A DNA stretch of 33,128 nt. Source: Clostridium sp. N3C (GTDB taxonomy: Bacteria > Bacillota > Clostridia > Clostridiales > Clostridiaceae). The stretch lies in assembly GCF_900095445.1 (NCBI RefSeq), contig NZ_FMJL01000044.1:1-33128 (forward strand). Reading direction: 5' to 3'. The translations under genes and the position numbers were made by a program. Positions within the stretch are counted from its first letter, which is position 1. The number at the start of each line of letters is the position of its first letter. Below the pieces are notes generated by a model. The model was not told the DNA's origin. It saw only the letters and a program-made list of their open reading frames with translations, and made no database searches. Shown in pieces: positions 1-8,181 of the stretch.

Positions 1-2
1 CC

Positions 3-986
3 AACTATATATACATAATTAATATAGTATTAGGTATAATGGAGGCTATACAATCACCGGCTTCAAGTGTTGCCTTTGGTATAATTGTTCCTAATGATAA
101 GTATGAAAAGATAAGTGGCCTTAATTCAATATCAGAAAATTTGAATACAGTTCTTTACCCTGTGTTGGCATCATCACTTATTGGATTGTTTGGTATTGAG
201 AGTGTTTTATTATTTGATATAGGATCCTTTATATTTGCTATTATCATAATGATATTCTTTATAAAAATACCAGAAGTACAGGCAGAAGAAAATGAAGGAA
301 ATATGCTAAGTGGAATGAAAGAAGGATTTTCTTATTTAAAAATCAATAAAGGAATTTTGTATATTATCATTAGTATGACATTATTGAATTTTCTATCCAG
401 GTTGTCATATGAAAATATCTTATCCCCAATGATTTTAGCTAGAAGTAATAACAGTGAATTTACTTTAGGAGTAGTTACTTCTATATTAGGATTAGGGGGA
501 ATCATTGGAGGGTTGATTGTAAGTACAGTAAAATTGCCCCAAAATAAGGTTAAGATGCTGTTTTATTCTGCTACTTTTTCATTTTTATTTGGAGATTTAC
601 TAATGGCTTTTGGACAGAATATATATGTTTGGAGTATTGCAGCTGTAGCTGCTAGCGTACCAATACCATTTACTTTAGCTGCACAATCAGTATTGATTTA
701 TAACAATGTTAAGACTGAAATGCAGGGAAGGGTTTTTGCGGTTCGTAATGCCATGAAATTTACAGCTATTCCAATAGCAATTTTATTAGGAGGGGCCATT
801 TCTGAATATATATTTGAACCCTTTATTCATGGTGCTTCCAATTTAGCAGCTTTTTTACGCACTTTAATTGGAGATACAAATGGATCTGGTATGGCTCTTA
901 TGTTTATTTTTACTGGTATTATGGGATCACTAAGTTGTTTATTGCTTGCCAATAACAAACAGGTGAAGAAGATAAATGTGCAGTAG
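3..986 (+). CDS. MFS family efflux transporter, 5'-truncated by window edge
   Basis: This is the C-terminal three quarters of a major facilitator superfamily drug/macrolide-type exporter. The reading frame is open from the first bases of the window (codons reading NYIYIINIVLGI run straight into the first internal Met at 39), so the gene starts outside the window and the Met at 39 is not the true start. What is visible has about eight hydrophobic segments, and a central loop (about residues 85-105 after Met39) typical of the break between the two six-helix halves. The motif IQSPASSVAFGIIVP with the following DKYEKISGLNS is characteristic of the MefA-like/enterobactin-exporter-like MFS branch. 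It probably pumps a hydrophobic compound out using the proton gradient. The substrate cannot be read from the sequence. Confidence 0.85.
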   Translation, partial: NYIYIINIVLGIMEAIQSPASSVAFGIIVPNDKYEKISGLNSISENLNTVLYPVLASSLIGLFGIESVLLFDIGSFIFAIIIMIFFIKIPEVQAEENEGNMLSGMKEGFSYLKINKGILYIIISMTLLNFLSRLSYENILSPMILARSNNSEFTLGVVTSILGLGGIIGGLIVSTVKLPQNKVKMLFYSATFSFLFGDLLMAFGQNIYVWSIAAVAASVPIPFTLAAQSVLIYNNVKTEMQGRVFAVRNAMKFTAIPIAILLGGAISEYIFEPFIHGASNLAAFLRTLIGDTNGSGMALMFIFTGIMGSLSCLLLANNKQVKKINVQ

Positions 987-1396
987 CTAATTTAATGAAG
1001 TTAAAAATATACTAATTCAGAAGATTATTGATACAATGAGAATGCATCGATCGAAGACCTAGTTTAAGTTTATTGGAAGATTTAATTTCCAAAGGCTTCG
1101 TATAGATGCATTTTTATATGGCATATAGGTAATAGATCCTTGGCATTTTGCTCATATATAATTCTGGAAATGTTATATTTGTTTAAATGTAGGCTGTCCA
1201 TGAGATATTACTTTTAAATTAATCCCTTTCAATCAAAAGTTTTGTGTAATAAGTATTTATAACGTATTTACAGGTTAGTGAGTAAAGACTATAATTATAT
1301 TCAGTGATTACTAACTTTTTATAAAAAGGTAATGTTTAGGAAGAATCGGACTTTAGCCTTTGATAAAGCGTAGTATATAGGGTAAGGAGTGAAGGC
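987..1396. other. 410-bp intergenic region, no convincing gene
   Basis: All frames are broken. It holds a long imperfect hairpin at 1043-1110 (listed separately) and a weaker one, GTTAGT (1273-1278) with ACTAAC (1310-1315) followed by a T-run. Nothing else is recognisable apart from the AAGGAG ribosome binding site (1384-1389) of the next gene. Confidence 0.5.
1043..1115 (+). terminator. Probable terminator after the MFS gene
   Basis: TGCATCGATCGAAG (1043-1056) is an imperfect inverted repeat of CTTCGTATAGATGCA (1096-1110). A second nested stem, TTGGAA/TTCCAA, lies inside the loop, and TTTTT follows at 1111-1115. The loop is longer than usual for an intrinsic terminator, so confidence is limited. 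Confidence 0.45.
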
Positions 1397-1876
1397 ATGG
1401 CAAATATAATAACTAGCTTTCGTATTCTATGTAGTATAATGCTGTTATTCTTTACTGCCTTTTCTCCTTCCTTTTATTTTTTGTATCTATTATGCGGATT
1501 CTCAGATATGATTGACGGTACCGTTGCAAGGAAAACCCATTCCGTTAGTGAGTTAGGGTCTAAGTTGGACACAGTGGCTGATTTTATATTTGTAGTAGTT
1601 GCTTTAGTAAAACTGCTTCCTAAAATAGATACACCTATTTGGCTCTTGATATGGATTGGCCTCATTGCAGTAATTAAGATTGTAAACCTGTTTTTAGGAT
1701 TTACCTATTACAGGAGATTTGTAGCAGTACATACTGTCATGAATAAGGTTATTGGATTCTTTCTTTTTATGTTACCATTGACTTTGTCTTTTATTGAGAT
1801 GAAATATAGTTCCATTATTTTATGTTCAGTTGCAACCTTTGCAGCAATTCAGGAAGGATATTTTATTAGGAATTAA
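1397..1876 (+). CDS. CDP-alcohol phosphatidyltransferase family protein
   Basis: This integral membrane enzyme of 159 aa belongs to the family that transfers a phosphatidyl group from a CDP-activated lipid to an alcohol such as glycerol-phosphate, serine or inositol, in phospholipid synthesis. The family signature D-x2-D-G-x2-A-R-x8-G-x3-D-x3-D is complete: D37, D40, G41, A44, R45, G54, D58 and D62. These acidic residues bind the metal and the CDP moiety. Around the motif there are about five hydrophobic segments. It is shorter than PgsA or PssA (about 180-240 aa), so the acceptor alcohol cannot be named. The AAGGAG at 1384-1389 sits 7 nt before the ATG and supports this start. It appears to be transcribed alone or with the next gene 88 bp downstream. 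Confidence 0.88.
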   Translation: MANIITSFRILCSIMLLFFTAFSPSFYFLYLLCGFSDMIDGTVARKTHSVSELGSKLDTVADFIFVVVALVKLLPKIDTPIWLLIWIGLIAVIKIVNLFLGFTYYRRFVAVHTVMNKVIGFFLFMLPLTLSFIEMKYSSIILCSVATFAAIQEGYFIRN

Positions 1877-1964
1877 CTCAAGCACTACCTGAGCACTTTA
1901 ATAGTGCAGGAGTAATGGGGTTAAGTAGAAAAAATAGTTTTATGTAGAAGTAAAAAGGAGAAAT

Positions 1965-3476
1965 ATGAAATATGTTTATAAGCTTTGTGGGAAAGTAAGT
2001 TTAGTATTTTACATATTTACCCTGTATCAACTATGGCATCTATGCCAGTATGGTGGTTTAAAAAGTCATGCTTCAATGTTGGCTTTAGGCATAATAGGTT
2101 GTGGCGGTACATTTATGCTATGGTTGATTTCTAGAAGGTATAGGCAGAAAGAAGATTCTGAGGATAAAGTGAAAAATAAAAATTTCTATATAGAAGTATT
2201 TATTTTTATAATTGTGACACTTTTCTTTGGAGCACGTATTGATTATTCATCAATTCCATATCATGGAGCATTATCATGGAAAATTGATGAGTGGAAGCGT
2301 AAAAAAGAGATGAAATTAGAACATAATAATCTTTTTCAGAATGGTGTGGAAGGAATTTTAATGGATTTAGATGAAGCCTTGGAATTGCCGGAGGAACTCT
2401 ATATTGTAAATCAATGTAAGATTACATTTGATGCAAGAGGAACTATTAAAAGTATTGACGCCTTTATATATGGAAAAGATGAAGATGGAGAGAAAAAGAC
2501 CTATCTCATTGATTATAACGTAGACAGTAGTAGTAATATGACAGTTTGGCTAGATGGAAATGTTAATGGTGGATATGATAAGGATAAGCGCCTGTCTCCA
2601 ATGATTGAAATATTAAAAAATGCAGATTGGATGAATCAAGTAAAGGAATGGTCGGAAACATTCCAAGAGCAGCAGATATATGAACTGGTTTATTCTGGTA
2701 GAAGGTCTTTCAATTCAGATGAAGGTTTACAATATGTTCCGGGAGATACAGATGGTGATGGAGTTCAAACAGGAACAAGTAATTTTGCACAGCTTAGAAC
2801 AGGTGGGAAAATTGTTGGATATGAGGTATCTTTGAGTATACCAGACATAAATAGTGTTAGATCTATACTATACATAACGGAGCCTGAGTACATCAGTGAA
2901 AAAGAATTGGATCAAGAGCATGCTAAGCAGCAAGTAAATGAAGCAAAGGATACAGAAAGTTGGACTGTAGATCAAAGAGAAGGAACCATGTATTTTTTTT
3001 TAAATAAAAAAATTGGATGGCGATTGGTGATAACAGATGCAGCTGCTGGAAGTAGATTTTATATAGTGGAAAAGACTATAGATGGTGGTGCTACTTGGAA
3101 AGTTGTAAATGATGATCCCTTTAGCGGACAATTAGGAGTTGCAGAAGGCTTACTATTTTTTGATGAGAATTTCGGAGTTGCAGGTTTAACTGGAGCATCT
3201 CAGTCCTATTCAAGATTATATGCTACTGGAGATGGGGCAAAGTCATTTGAAGAGATCAAACTTCCAATGGATAGTGTTACAGAATTACCCCAAAATGCTA
3301 TAGATAGCGGACTTAAGGTTGAGGACTTTGATTACTTGAATATGCCTGAAAAAGATAGTGATACATTGACTATAAAGGTAACGGTAGAGGCCGCAGAGAA
3401 TGATGGCATTATATTTCAATCAACGGATAATGGAGTTACGTGGAAATACAAAGGGTTGACTCAGACTAATGATTAG
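1965..3476 (+). CDS. Unrecognised membrane protein with Asp-box (BNR-like) repeats
   Basis: I do not recognise a named family. The N terminus has three hydrophobic helices (about residues 9-27, 37-57 and 74-91), and the remaining ~410 residues are hydrophilic. The C-terminal part carries Asp-box repeats of the S/T-x-D-x-G-x-T-W type: TIDGGATWK (371-379), a weaker TGDGAKSF (421-428) and STDNGVTWK (486-494). Such boxes are found in beta-propellers (sialidase, Ycf48, sortilin-like folds). DTDGDG at 261-266 resembles an EF-hand/dockerin calcium loop. A charged segment (about 104-120) follows the third helix. The likely picture is a membrane-anchored protein with a large beta-rich domain, probably outside the cell; its function is unknown. 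A good ribosome binding site (AAAGGAG) precedes the ATG, and a hairpin follows the stop. Confidence 0.75.
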   Translation: MKYVYKLCGKVSLVFYIFTLYQLWHLCQYGGLKSHASMLALGIIGCGGTFMLWLISRRYRQKEDSEDKVKNKNFYIEVFIFIIVTLFFGARIDYSSIPYHGALSWKIDEWKRKKEMKLEHNNLFQNGVEGILMDLDEALELPEELYIVNQCKITFDARGTIKSIDAFIYGKDEDGEKKTYLIDYNVDSSSNMTVWLDGNVNGGYDKDKRLSPMIEILKNADWMNQVKEWSETFQEQQIYELVYSGRRSFNSDEGLQYVPGDTDGDGVQTGTSNFAQLRTGGKIVGYEVSLSIPDINSVRSILYITEPEYISEKELDQEHAKQQVNEAKDTESWTVDQREGTMYFFLNKKIGWRLVITDAAAGSRFYIVEKTIDGGATWKVVNDDPFSGQLGVAEGLLFFDENFGVAGLTGASQSYSRLYATGDGAKSFEEIKLPMDSVTELPQNAIDSGLKVEDFDYLNMPEKDSDTLTIKVTVEAAENDGIIFQSTDNGVTWKYKGLTQTND

Positions 3477-3486
3477 AATTTGATGA

Positions 3487-3507
3487 ACAGCCATAGCCTA
3501 TGGCTGT
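3487..3507 (+). terminator. Hairpin after the Asp-box protein gene
   Basis: ACAGCCATAG (3487-3496) is a perfect inverted repeat of CTATGGCTGT (3498-3507), giving a strong stem 11 bp after the stop codon. The following TCATCTTGTTT is only moderately T-rich, so this is a weak intrinsic terminator or a transcript-end hairpin. Confidence 0.5.
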
Positions 3508-3529
3508 CATCTTGTTTATGAGTTTGAAG

Positions 3530-3558
3530 TTGACAATAATTAATTACTAAAGTGTATG
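3530..3558 (+). promoter_or_regulatory. Possible sigma-A promoter for the nucleotidyltransferase gene
   Basis: There is a perfect -35 TTGACA (3530-3535), but the hexamer 17 bp downstream (TGTATG, 3553-3558) is a poor -10. Position and the upstream hairpin favour a promoter here. Confidence 0.35.
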
Positions 3559-3607
3559 CAATCAGTTGAAGTGAGAGGGAAAAGTTAAAAAATTTTGGAG
3601 GACTAAA

Positions 3608-4261
3608 ATGATTGACGTAAAATTATGGATGGAGCGCTTTATAGAATTACTTAAGGAGACCTTTGGGCACCGTATCTATTTTGTAGGCCTACAAGGAAGC
3701 TACGGAAGAGGGGAAGCCACTGAATCCAGTGATATTGATGTAGTAGTTATATTAGATAAACTGACAGCAGATGATATAAAAACATATAACCATATGTTAG
3801 ATACCCTTCCTAACCGAGAATTAATTTGCGGATTTCTTTCAGGAAAGGATGAACTCATAAATTGGGAACCTTCAGATTTATTTCAGTTTTATTATGATAC
3901 AGAACCTATTGTAGATACCCTTGATGAACTGCTAACAAAACTTAATAAGGAAGCAGTTGAACGTGCCATTAAAATAGGCGCCTGCAACCTTTACCACGGA
4001 TGCGTACATAACATGTTATATGAAAAAAGTGATGATATAGTCCGTGGATTATATAAGTCTGCATCTTTTGTTATACAAGCAATTGTATTTAAGGATACTG
4101 GTAAATATATTAAGCACCAAAAGGACTTACTTGAAGTCATAAAGGATGAAGAAAAAGAGATTCTAAAAGATTTTATTGCTCTAAAAAAGGGTGCAAATGT
4201 AGAATTTGATGCAATGTCAGATCGTTTATTTAATTGGGTAAGAAATCTAATAAATATGTAA
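3608..4261 (+). CDS. MNT-type nucleotidyltransferase domain protein
   Basis: This 217-aa protein has an N-terminal polymerase-beta-type nucleotidyltransferase fold. The active-site block GSYGRGEATESSDID (30-44) has the family's G-S and the two metal-binding aspartates D42 and D44, followed by a hydrophobic strand. The remaining ~120 residues are mostly helical with few motifs, as in stand-alone nucleotidyltransferases related to aminoglycoside adenylyltransferases and to the MNT partner of HEPN/MNT modules. No HEPN partner is encoded next door, so a toxin-antitoxin role is not supported here. It probably transfers a nucleoside monophosphate to a small molecule or protein; the target is unknown. 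The TTTTGGAGG sequence ahead of the ATG decides the start. Confidence 0.8.
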   Translation: MIDVKLWMERFIELLKETFGHRIYFVGLQGSYGRGEATESSDIDVVVILDKLTADDIKTYNHMLDTLPNRELICGFLSGKDELINWEPSDLFQFYYDTEPIVDTLDELLTKLNKEAVERAIKIGACNLYHGCVHNMLYEKSDDIVRGLYKSASFVIQAIVFKDTGKYIKHQKDLLEVIKDEEKEILKDFIALKKGANVEFDAMSDRLFNWVRNLINM

Positions 4262-4264
4262 ATG

Positions 4265-4317
4265 AAAAGACTGTTACACAAGAACTGATTAGTTGTTTTT
4301 GTGTAATAGTCTTTTTT
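4265..4317. terminator. Strong bidirectional terminator
   Basis: AAAGACTGTTACACAA (from 4266) pairs with TTGTGTAATAGTCTTT (from 4299) with one mismatch and runs into TTTTTT. The left arm begins with A residues, so it can also stop transcription coming leftward from the histidine kinase gene. Confidence 0.85.
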
Positions 4318-4439
4318 ATGTTATAAATGCCATTAACGCTTGTCTAAATATTCTCGTATGGCATCAACTCTTTTTTGAAACAAAGCAACATAGTTAAAGA
4401 AGCCAATACTATAAATATTTTATACTAATTATTACTATA

Positions 4440-5834
4440 TTATGATTCTAATGGTAAAGCAAGCTTCACCAAGAAACCACCATAGGAACTATGGTCTATT
4501 ACAGTTGTTCCACCATGTACTGCCATAATCTGCTTTACTATAAGCAGCCCTAAACCGTGCCTTTGCTCTGTTGTGTTTTCATCACAAATCATATAATGGG
4601 GGGTATTATTGAGCTTTTTTAGTTGCTCATCAGTAACTCCTATACCGTCATCGGCAACGGTCACAGTACATTGGTTGTTTTCAGCTACAACACTGACGTA
4701 TATTTTACAACCTTTCTCATTGTGGTTGATGCAGTTTTGAATTAGATTGCTGACTGCTCGCTTTATCAAGGCCTTATCAACCTTTACAGGGCAAACAGAT
4801 AAGTCTTCATCCATCTCCAATTCAATGGGGTGAGTGTCCTCAATATCCATATTTATAAAGTCTACGATAACCTGCCGCACAATGGCAATCATATTTTCAC
4901 TTTTCACATTCATTGGCTGCATATTGTACTCCAATTTGGAAGCTAAGTTAAGGTCGTTTATTAAGTTTTTTATTCGTTGGCTTTGTTTTAGGATAACTGT
5001 AGCTTTTTGCCTTTCATCATCAGTTAAATTGGTATCTTCTTTCAATTGACTAGCATAGCCCATAACCATTGATAAGGGAGTTCTAATATCGTGAGATACA
5101 CCTGCAATCCAATTTGCTCTGGCCGTTTCTTTCCTGCGGAGCTGATTCTTTTGTGACTGTAATATTTCTGAGGTTTTATTTATATTCATGGCAAGTTCTG
5201 ATAATAAGCCTTTTTCTTTAACATAAACAGGTTCTCCTGTTGGTAGACTCTGTATGCCGTTAACAATGGGCTTTATGGATTTTAGTAGTTTAGAATTTGC
5301 AACCATATAGATGAGAAAAATTAATGCAGCATTGATTATAAAAACAGTAAGTACAGTTTTAGGCAAGTTAGCGATAGTGTGATAATCCCAACTCGGCCAC
5401 ATATGCTTCCAAAAACTATCTTTGGGGTATCCTAAGACAACAAGTCCATTTTTCCCTTTTCCTGTAAAGGTGGGGTAGCCCTCTATATAACCCCGGGTCA
5501 GACTAACTATATCTGAAAGGGTATATGACATAGGTACTGTTTTTGGCAGATTATCTGTATGCCATATTACCGACTTTGATTCATTATCTATATATATTGC
5601 CCAGGCATTAGAGTCTTTCAATTCTTGAACTATTGAGTCAGGTAATTCATATTTCTCGTCACTTGTAAGCTGTAACGCCTTTGCAACTTCTTCAGCTGTT
5701 TTCCAGGGAGAGGCATTTGGAGTTTGCTTTGCCATAAAAATTGCTAGTAAAGCAAAGTTCAGAATAAAAAGAAGCACACAACTCAGTAGCAAAATACTAA
5801 TGTATCGCCGTATCAGTTTAGGAACACTTCTCAT
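4440..5834 (-). CDS. Sensor histidine kinase of an antimicrobial-peptide-response type two-component system
   Basis: Membrane-bound kinase with, from the ATG at 5834, a first helix at about 11-34, an extracytoplasmic domain of about 125 residues, a second helix at about 160-180, a HAMP-like linker, the phosphoacceptor block SHDIRTPLS (H248), the N-box around N367 (NLIQNCINH), the G1 box DDGIGV (395-400) and the G2 box HGLGL (426-430). All catalytic motifs are intact. The frame stays open back to a TTG at 5852, but the ATG at 5834 lies one base after the response regulator's TGA and has GGGGGT ahead of it, so I prefer it. The partner is the upstream regulator, which is translationally coupled to it. 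The divergent ABC exporter suggests that it senses lantibiotics or cationic peptides (NisK/SpaK/CprK-like); this is inferred from context and architecture. Confidence 0.92.
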   Translation of the reverse strand: MRSVPKLIRRYISILLLSCVLLFILNFALLAIFMAKQTPNASPWKTAEEVAKALQLTSDEKYELPDSIVQELKDSNAWAIYIDNESKSVIWHTDNLPKTVPMSYTLSDIVSLTRGYIEGYPTFTGKGKNGLVVLGYPKDSFWKHMWPSWDYHTIANLPKTVLTVFIINAALIFLIYMVANSKLLKSIKPIVNGIQSLPTGEPVYVKEKGLLSELAMNINKTSEILQSQKNQLRRKETARANWIAGVSHDIRTPLSMVMGYASQLKEDTNLTDDERQKATVILKQSQRIKNLINDLNLASKLEYNMQPMNVKSENMIAIVRQVIVDFINMDIEDTHPIELEMDEDLSVCPVKVDKALIKRAVSNLIQNCINHNEKGCKIYVSVVAENNQCTVTVADDGIGVTDEQLKKLNNTPHYMICDENTTEQRHGLGLLIVKQIMAVHGGTTVIDHSSYGGFLVKLALPLES

Positions 5835-5835
5835 A

Positions 5836-6540
5836 TCACTTACCCCCAACAATTAGCTTATAACCTAATCCCTTAATTGTGATTAATGATACAGGCTTTG
5901 AGGGATTTAATTCTATCTTTTCTCTGATTCGGCGAATGTGAGCCATTAGAGAGTTTTCATATCCGAAGGGATTGTCACCCCAAGCAGCTTCACAGAGAGC
6001 ATCGATGGTTACAATACGGCCTGCATTGCGATATAGGACATTGAGAATGTCATATTCCTTAGCAGTTAGAGGGAGGTGTTCTCCGTCTTTTATTACTTCT
6101 GCACGGTCAAAGTCGATTTCGCTATTTTGTAGTTTTACAAGAGGATTTTCACCCTTATAGCATCTACGTAAGATTGCCATAATGCGGAATATCAGCTCTT
6201 TAGGTAAGAAGGGCTTTACTATATAATCATCAGCTCCAAGACCGAAACCTCTTAATTTATCCTCATCCTCTCCTCGGGCGGTTAAAAGCAAGATAGGATA
6301 TTCACCTTTATGTTTTAACTGCTCCATTAAGGAAAAACCATTGCCATCAGGCAGCATCACATCTAGAATAGCAAGCTCTGGTTGAAAGCTGTCTGCCAAA
6401 TCAAGGGCCTCCTTCACTGTTCTTGCAGTTACTATGTGATTAAAGCCTTCTTCTTTCAGTATAGATACAAGCATATCCAAAAGCTCATGTTCGTCATCAA
6501 CAAGCAGCAACCGTTTATTCTTCAAATATTGAAAATCCAT
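5836..6540 (-). CDS. OmpR-family response regulator
   Basis: This 234-aa regulator has a receiver domain with acidic pocket D15-D16, phosphoacceptor D60 (AILDVMLPDGNG), switch T87 and invariant K109 (IVKPF). It is followed by a winged-helix DNA-binding domain (about 135-230, ending GLGYKLIVG). It accepts phosphate from the kinase encoded one base downstream. The ATG at 6540 has GAAGGAAGG on the minus strand just upstream. The most likely target is the intergenic array of AAGGT repeats at 6623-6666, shared with the divergent ABC operon. That array may also let it regulate its own operon. Confidence 0.93.
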   Translation of the reverse strand: MDFQYLKNKRLLLVDDEHELLDMLVSILKEEGFNHIVTARTVKEALDLADSFQPELAILDVMLPDGNGFSLMEQLKHKGEYPILLLTARGEDEDKLRGFGLGADDYIVKPFLPKELIFRIMAILRRCYKGENPLVKLQNSEIDFDRAEVIKDGEHLPLTAKEYDILNVLYRNAGRIVTIDALCEAAWGDNPFGYENSLMAHIRRIREKIELNPSKPVSLITIKGLGYKLIVGGK

Positions 6541-6580
6541 ATGGACACCTTCCTTCTGTGGAACATTGCAATATATAAAT

Positions 6581-6610
6581 ATTATAACATAGAACTTTGG
6601 AAACTATTGA
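6581..6610 (-). promoter_or_regulatory. Possible promoter of the regulator-kinase operon
   Basis: Read on the minus strand, there is a consensus TATAAT at 6586-6581, with only a weak -35 (TCAATA) 18 bp upstream. The absence of a good -35 and the AAGGT repeats just upstream fit an activator-dependent promoter. Confidence 0.4.
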
Positions 6611-6622
6611 TCCTTGAATAAA

Positions 6623-6666
6623 TGTAAGGTAGTTGTAAGGTAGAGAGAAGGTTGTCGCAAGGTTTG
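6623..6666 (+). promoter_or_regulatory. Four 11-bp direct repeats, likely response-regulator binding array
   Basis: Four consecutive 11-bp units occur: TGTAAGGTAGT, TGTAAGGTAGA, GAGAAGGTTGT and CGCAAGGTTTG. The core AAGGT recurs at 6626, 6637, 6648 and 6659, exactly one helical turn apart with 6-bp spacers. Pentamer repeats with 6-bp spacers are the known operator form of NisR and SpaR, which belong to the same regulator class. The last unit ends about 6 bp before TAATAT (6672-6677), a plausible -10 lacking a -35. This fits activation of the ABC operon at 6707 by the neighbouring regulator. Confidence 0.72.
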
Positions 6667-6706
6667 AGTTTTAATATATAGCTATAAGGAGAAAGGAGCG
6701 AAAGAT

Positions 6707-7462
6707 ATGAACATTATTGAAACCAAAAATCTTACAAAAACATATGGAGACTTTACTGCTGTTTCAGGACTTAATTTACACATTCCTAAAGGATCAGTTT
6801 ACGGATTTTTGGGGCCTAACGGAGCAGGAAAATCAACCACAATGAAGATGTTACTAGGGTTAACTAAGCCTACCAGTGGATCTTTTGTCATTGACGGAAA
6901 GAAATATCCAGAAAACCGTGTACAAATTCTGAAAGAAGTGGGTTCCTTTATTGAAGCTCCAGCCTTTTACGGGAATTTAACGGGAGAAGAAAATCTAGAT
7001 ATTGTTCGTAAAATTTTGGGCTTACCTAAATCCGCCGTTTCCGAGGCCTTAGAATTGGTAGGACTTACCCAGTACAAAGGGAGACTTGCTAAAAAATACT
7101 CTCTTGGTATGAAGCAAAGATTAGGCCTTGCAAGTGCTTTGATTGGAAAACCGCCTATACTTATTTTAGATGAGCCTACAAATGGACTTGACCCTGTTGG
7201 TATTCATGAAATCAGAACTCTTATTCGTTCCCTCCCTCAGAAATTTGATTGTACCGTATTTGTATCTTCACACTTATTGTCAGAAATTGAGCTAATGGCT
7301 GATTATATTGGTATTTTAAATCACGGTTATCTGCTATTTGAAGGGACACTTGATGAGCTGAAAATTCATGGAACTAAAGAAGGTTATCCTACGGATAACT
7401 TGGAAGATACCTTCCTTGCCTTAATTGATGCTGATAATAGGCAGAGAGGTGGAGTGAGATGA
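6707..7462 (+). CDS. ABC transporter ATPase, lantibiotic-immunity (LanF/CprA) type
   Basis: This is the ATP-hydrolysing subunit of an exporter that removes antimicrobial peptides from the membrane. All nucleotide-binding motifs are intact: Walker A GPNGAGKST (36-44), signature SLGMKQR (132-138), Walker B ILILDE (151-156) with the D-loop GLD, and H189 in the switch. The signature lacks the usual LSGG and reads SLGMK, as is common in LanF/BcrA-type ATPases. Its stop overlaps the start of the first permease by 4 bp (ATGA). AAGGAG at 6693-6698 precedes the ATG. The response-regulator array directly upstream suggests induction by the sensed peptide. The LanF assignment rests on sequence style plus two LanE/LanG-like permeases and an adjacent two-component system. 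Confidence 0.92.
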   Translation: MNIIETKNLTKTYGDFTAVSGLNLHIPKGSVYGFLGPNGAGKSTTMKMLLGLTKPTSGSFVIDGKKYPENRVQILKEVGSFIEAPAFYGNLTGEENLDIVRKILGLPKSAVSEALELVGLTQYKGRLAKKYSLGMKQRLGLASALIGKPPILILDEPTNGLDPVGIHEIRTLIRSLPQKFDCTVFVSSHLLSEIELMADYIGILNHGYLLFEGTLDELKIHGTKEGYPTDNLEDTFLALIDADNRQRGGVR

Positions 7463-8181
7463 GTTTTGGATTGGAATTTAAAAAGGTGAAAAGAACAGGT
7501 TTTATGCTTGCCTTTCTCAGTGGAGGTGTTTTAGCAGCTATAGTACCAATTCTCAATATGCTAGTTCGTTCAGAAAACTATGTAGGATTTGATGATTCTC
7601 CTGTTCAAATCTTGATGAATGCTAATTGGCAGATGATGTCCATGCTAAATATTCTCCTAGTTGTAGCGTCTGCCTGCCTTGTGTACCACATAGAATACAC
7701 TGACAATGCTATTCAAAGAATGTGTACCTTACCTATAAAAGAAAGCAAGATATTTTTTGGAAAGGTGGCTTTAATGGCAGTTATGTGCCTTGTGATACTG
7801 CTAATGGAAGCTGCAGCTTTAGCCTTCTGTTCCTACTATTGGTTTGAATTGTCCACAGATATTTGGATGGAAGTAATTAAAAGCTTTGCCTATGCTTTGT
7901 TATTAATCTTTCCGGCAGTATTATGCTCGCTGGTGATCGCATCAGCATGCAGAAATATGTGGGTATCTCTTGGAGTGGGGGTTGTATGTGTATTTATAGC
8001 TACTATGATACCTACAAAGAACTTTATATTATCCTTGTTTCCCTTTGCACTGCCCTTTCAGATCTTGTCAGGGACAACAGAAAATATCCTCCGCAATTAT
8101 ATGATTGCTGCAGTGATTGAAATACTTATCCTTGGCATTGTAGAGGTGTTATTCTTAAAGGTTAGGAGGTCATTTGAATGA
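7459..8181 (+). CDS. ABC permease, LanE/MutE-like subunit
   Basis: Integral membrane protein of 240 aa with about six hydrophobic helices (roughly 14-35, 55-77, 100-126, 137-160, 168-188 and 214-234). After an amphipathic N terminus (EFKKVKRTG) comes the layout typical of lantibiotic-protection permeases of the EpiE/MutE group. It overlaps the ATPase gene by 4 bp and the next permease by 4 bp, so the three subunits are made at matched levels. With the second permease it would form the heterodimeric membrane channel. Such permeases diverge quickly, so the peptide recognised cannot be predicted. Confidence 0.85.
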   Translation: MSFGLEFKKVKRTGFMLAFLSGGVLAAIVPILNMLVRSENYVGFDDSPVQILMNANWQMMSMLNILLVVASACLVYHIEYTDNAIQRMCTLPIKESKIFFGKVALMAVMCLVILLMEAAALAFCSYYWFELSTDIWMEVIKSFAYALLLIFPAVLCSLVIASACRNMWVSLGVGVVCVFIATMIPTKNFILSLFPFALPFQILSGTTENILRNYMIAAVIEILILGIVEVLFLKVRRSFE

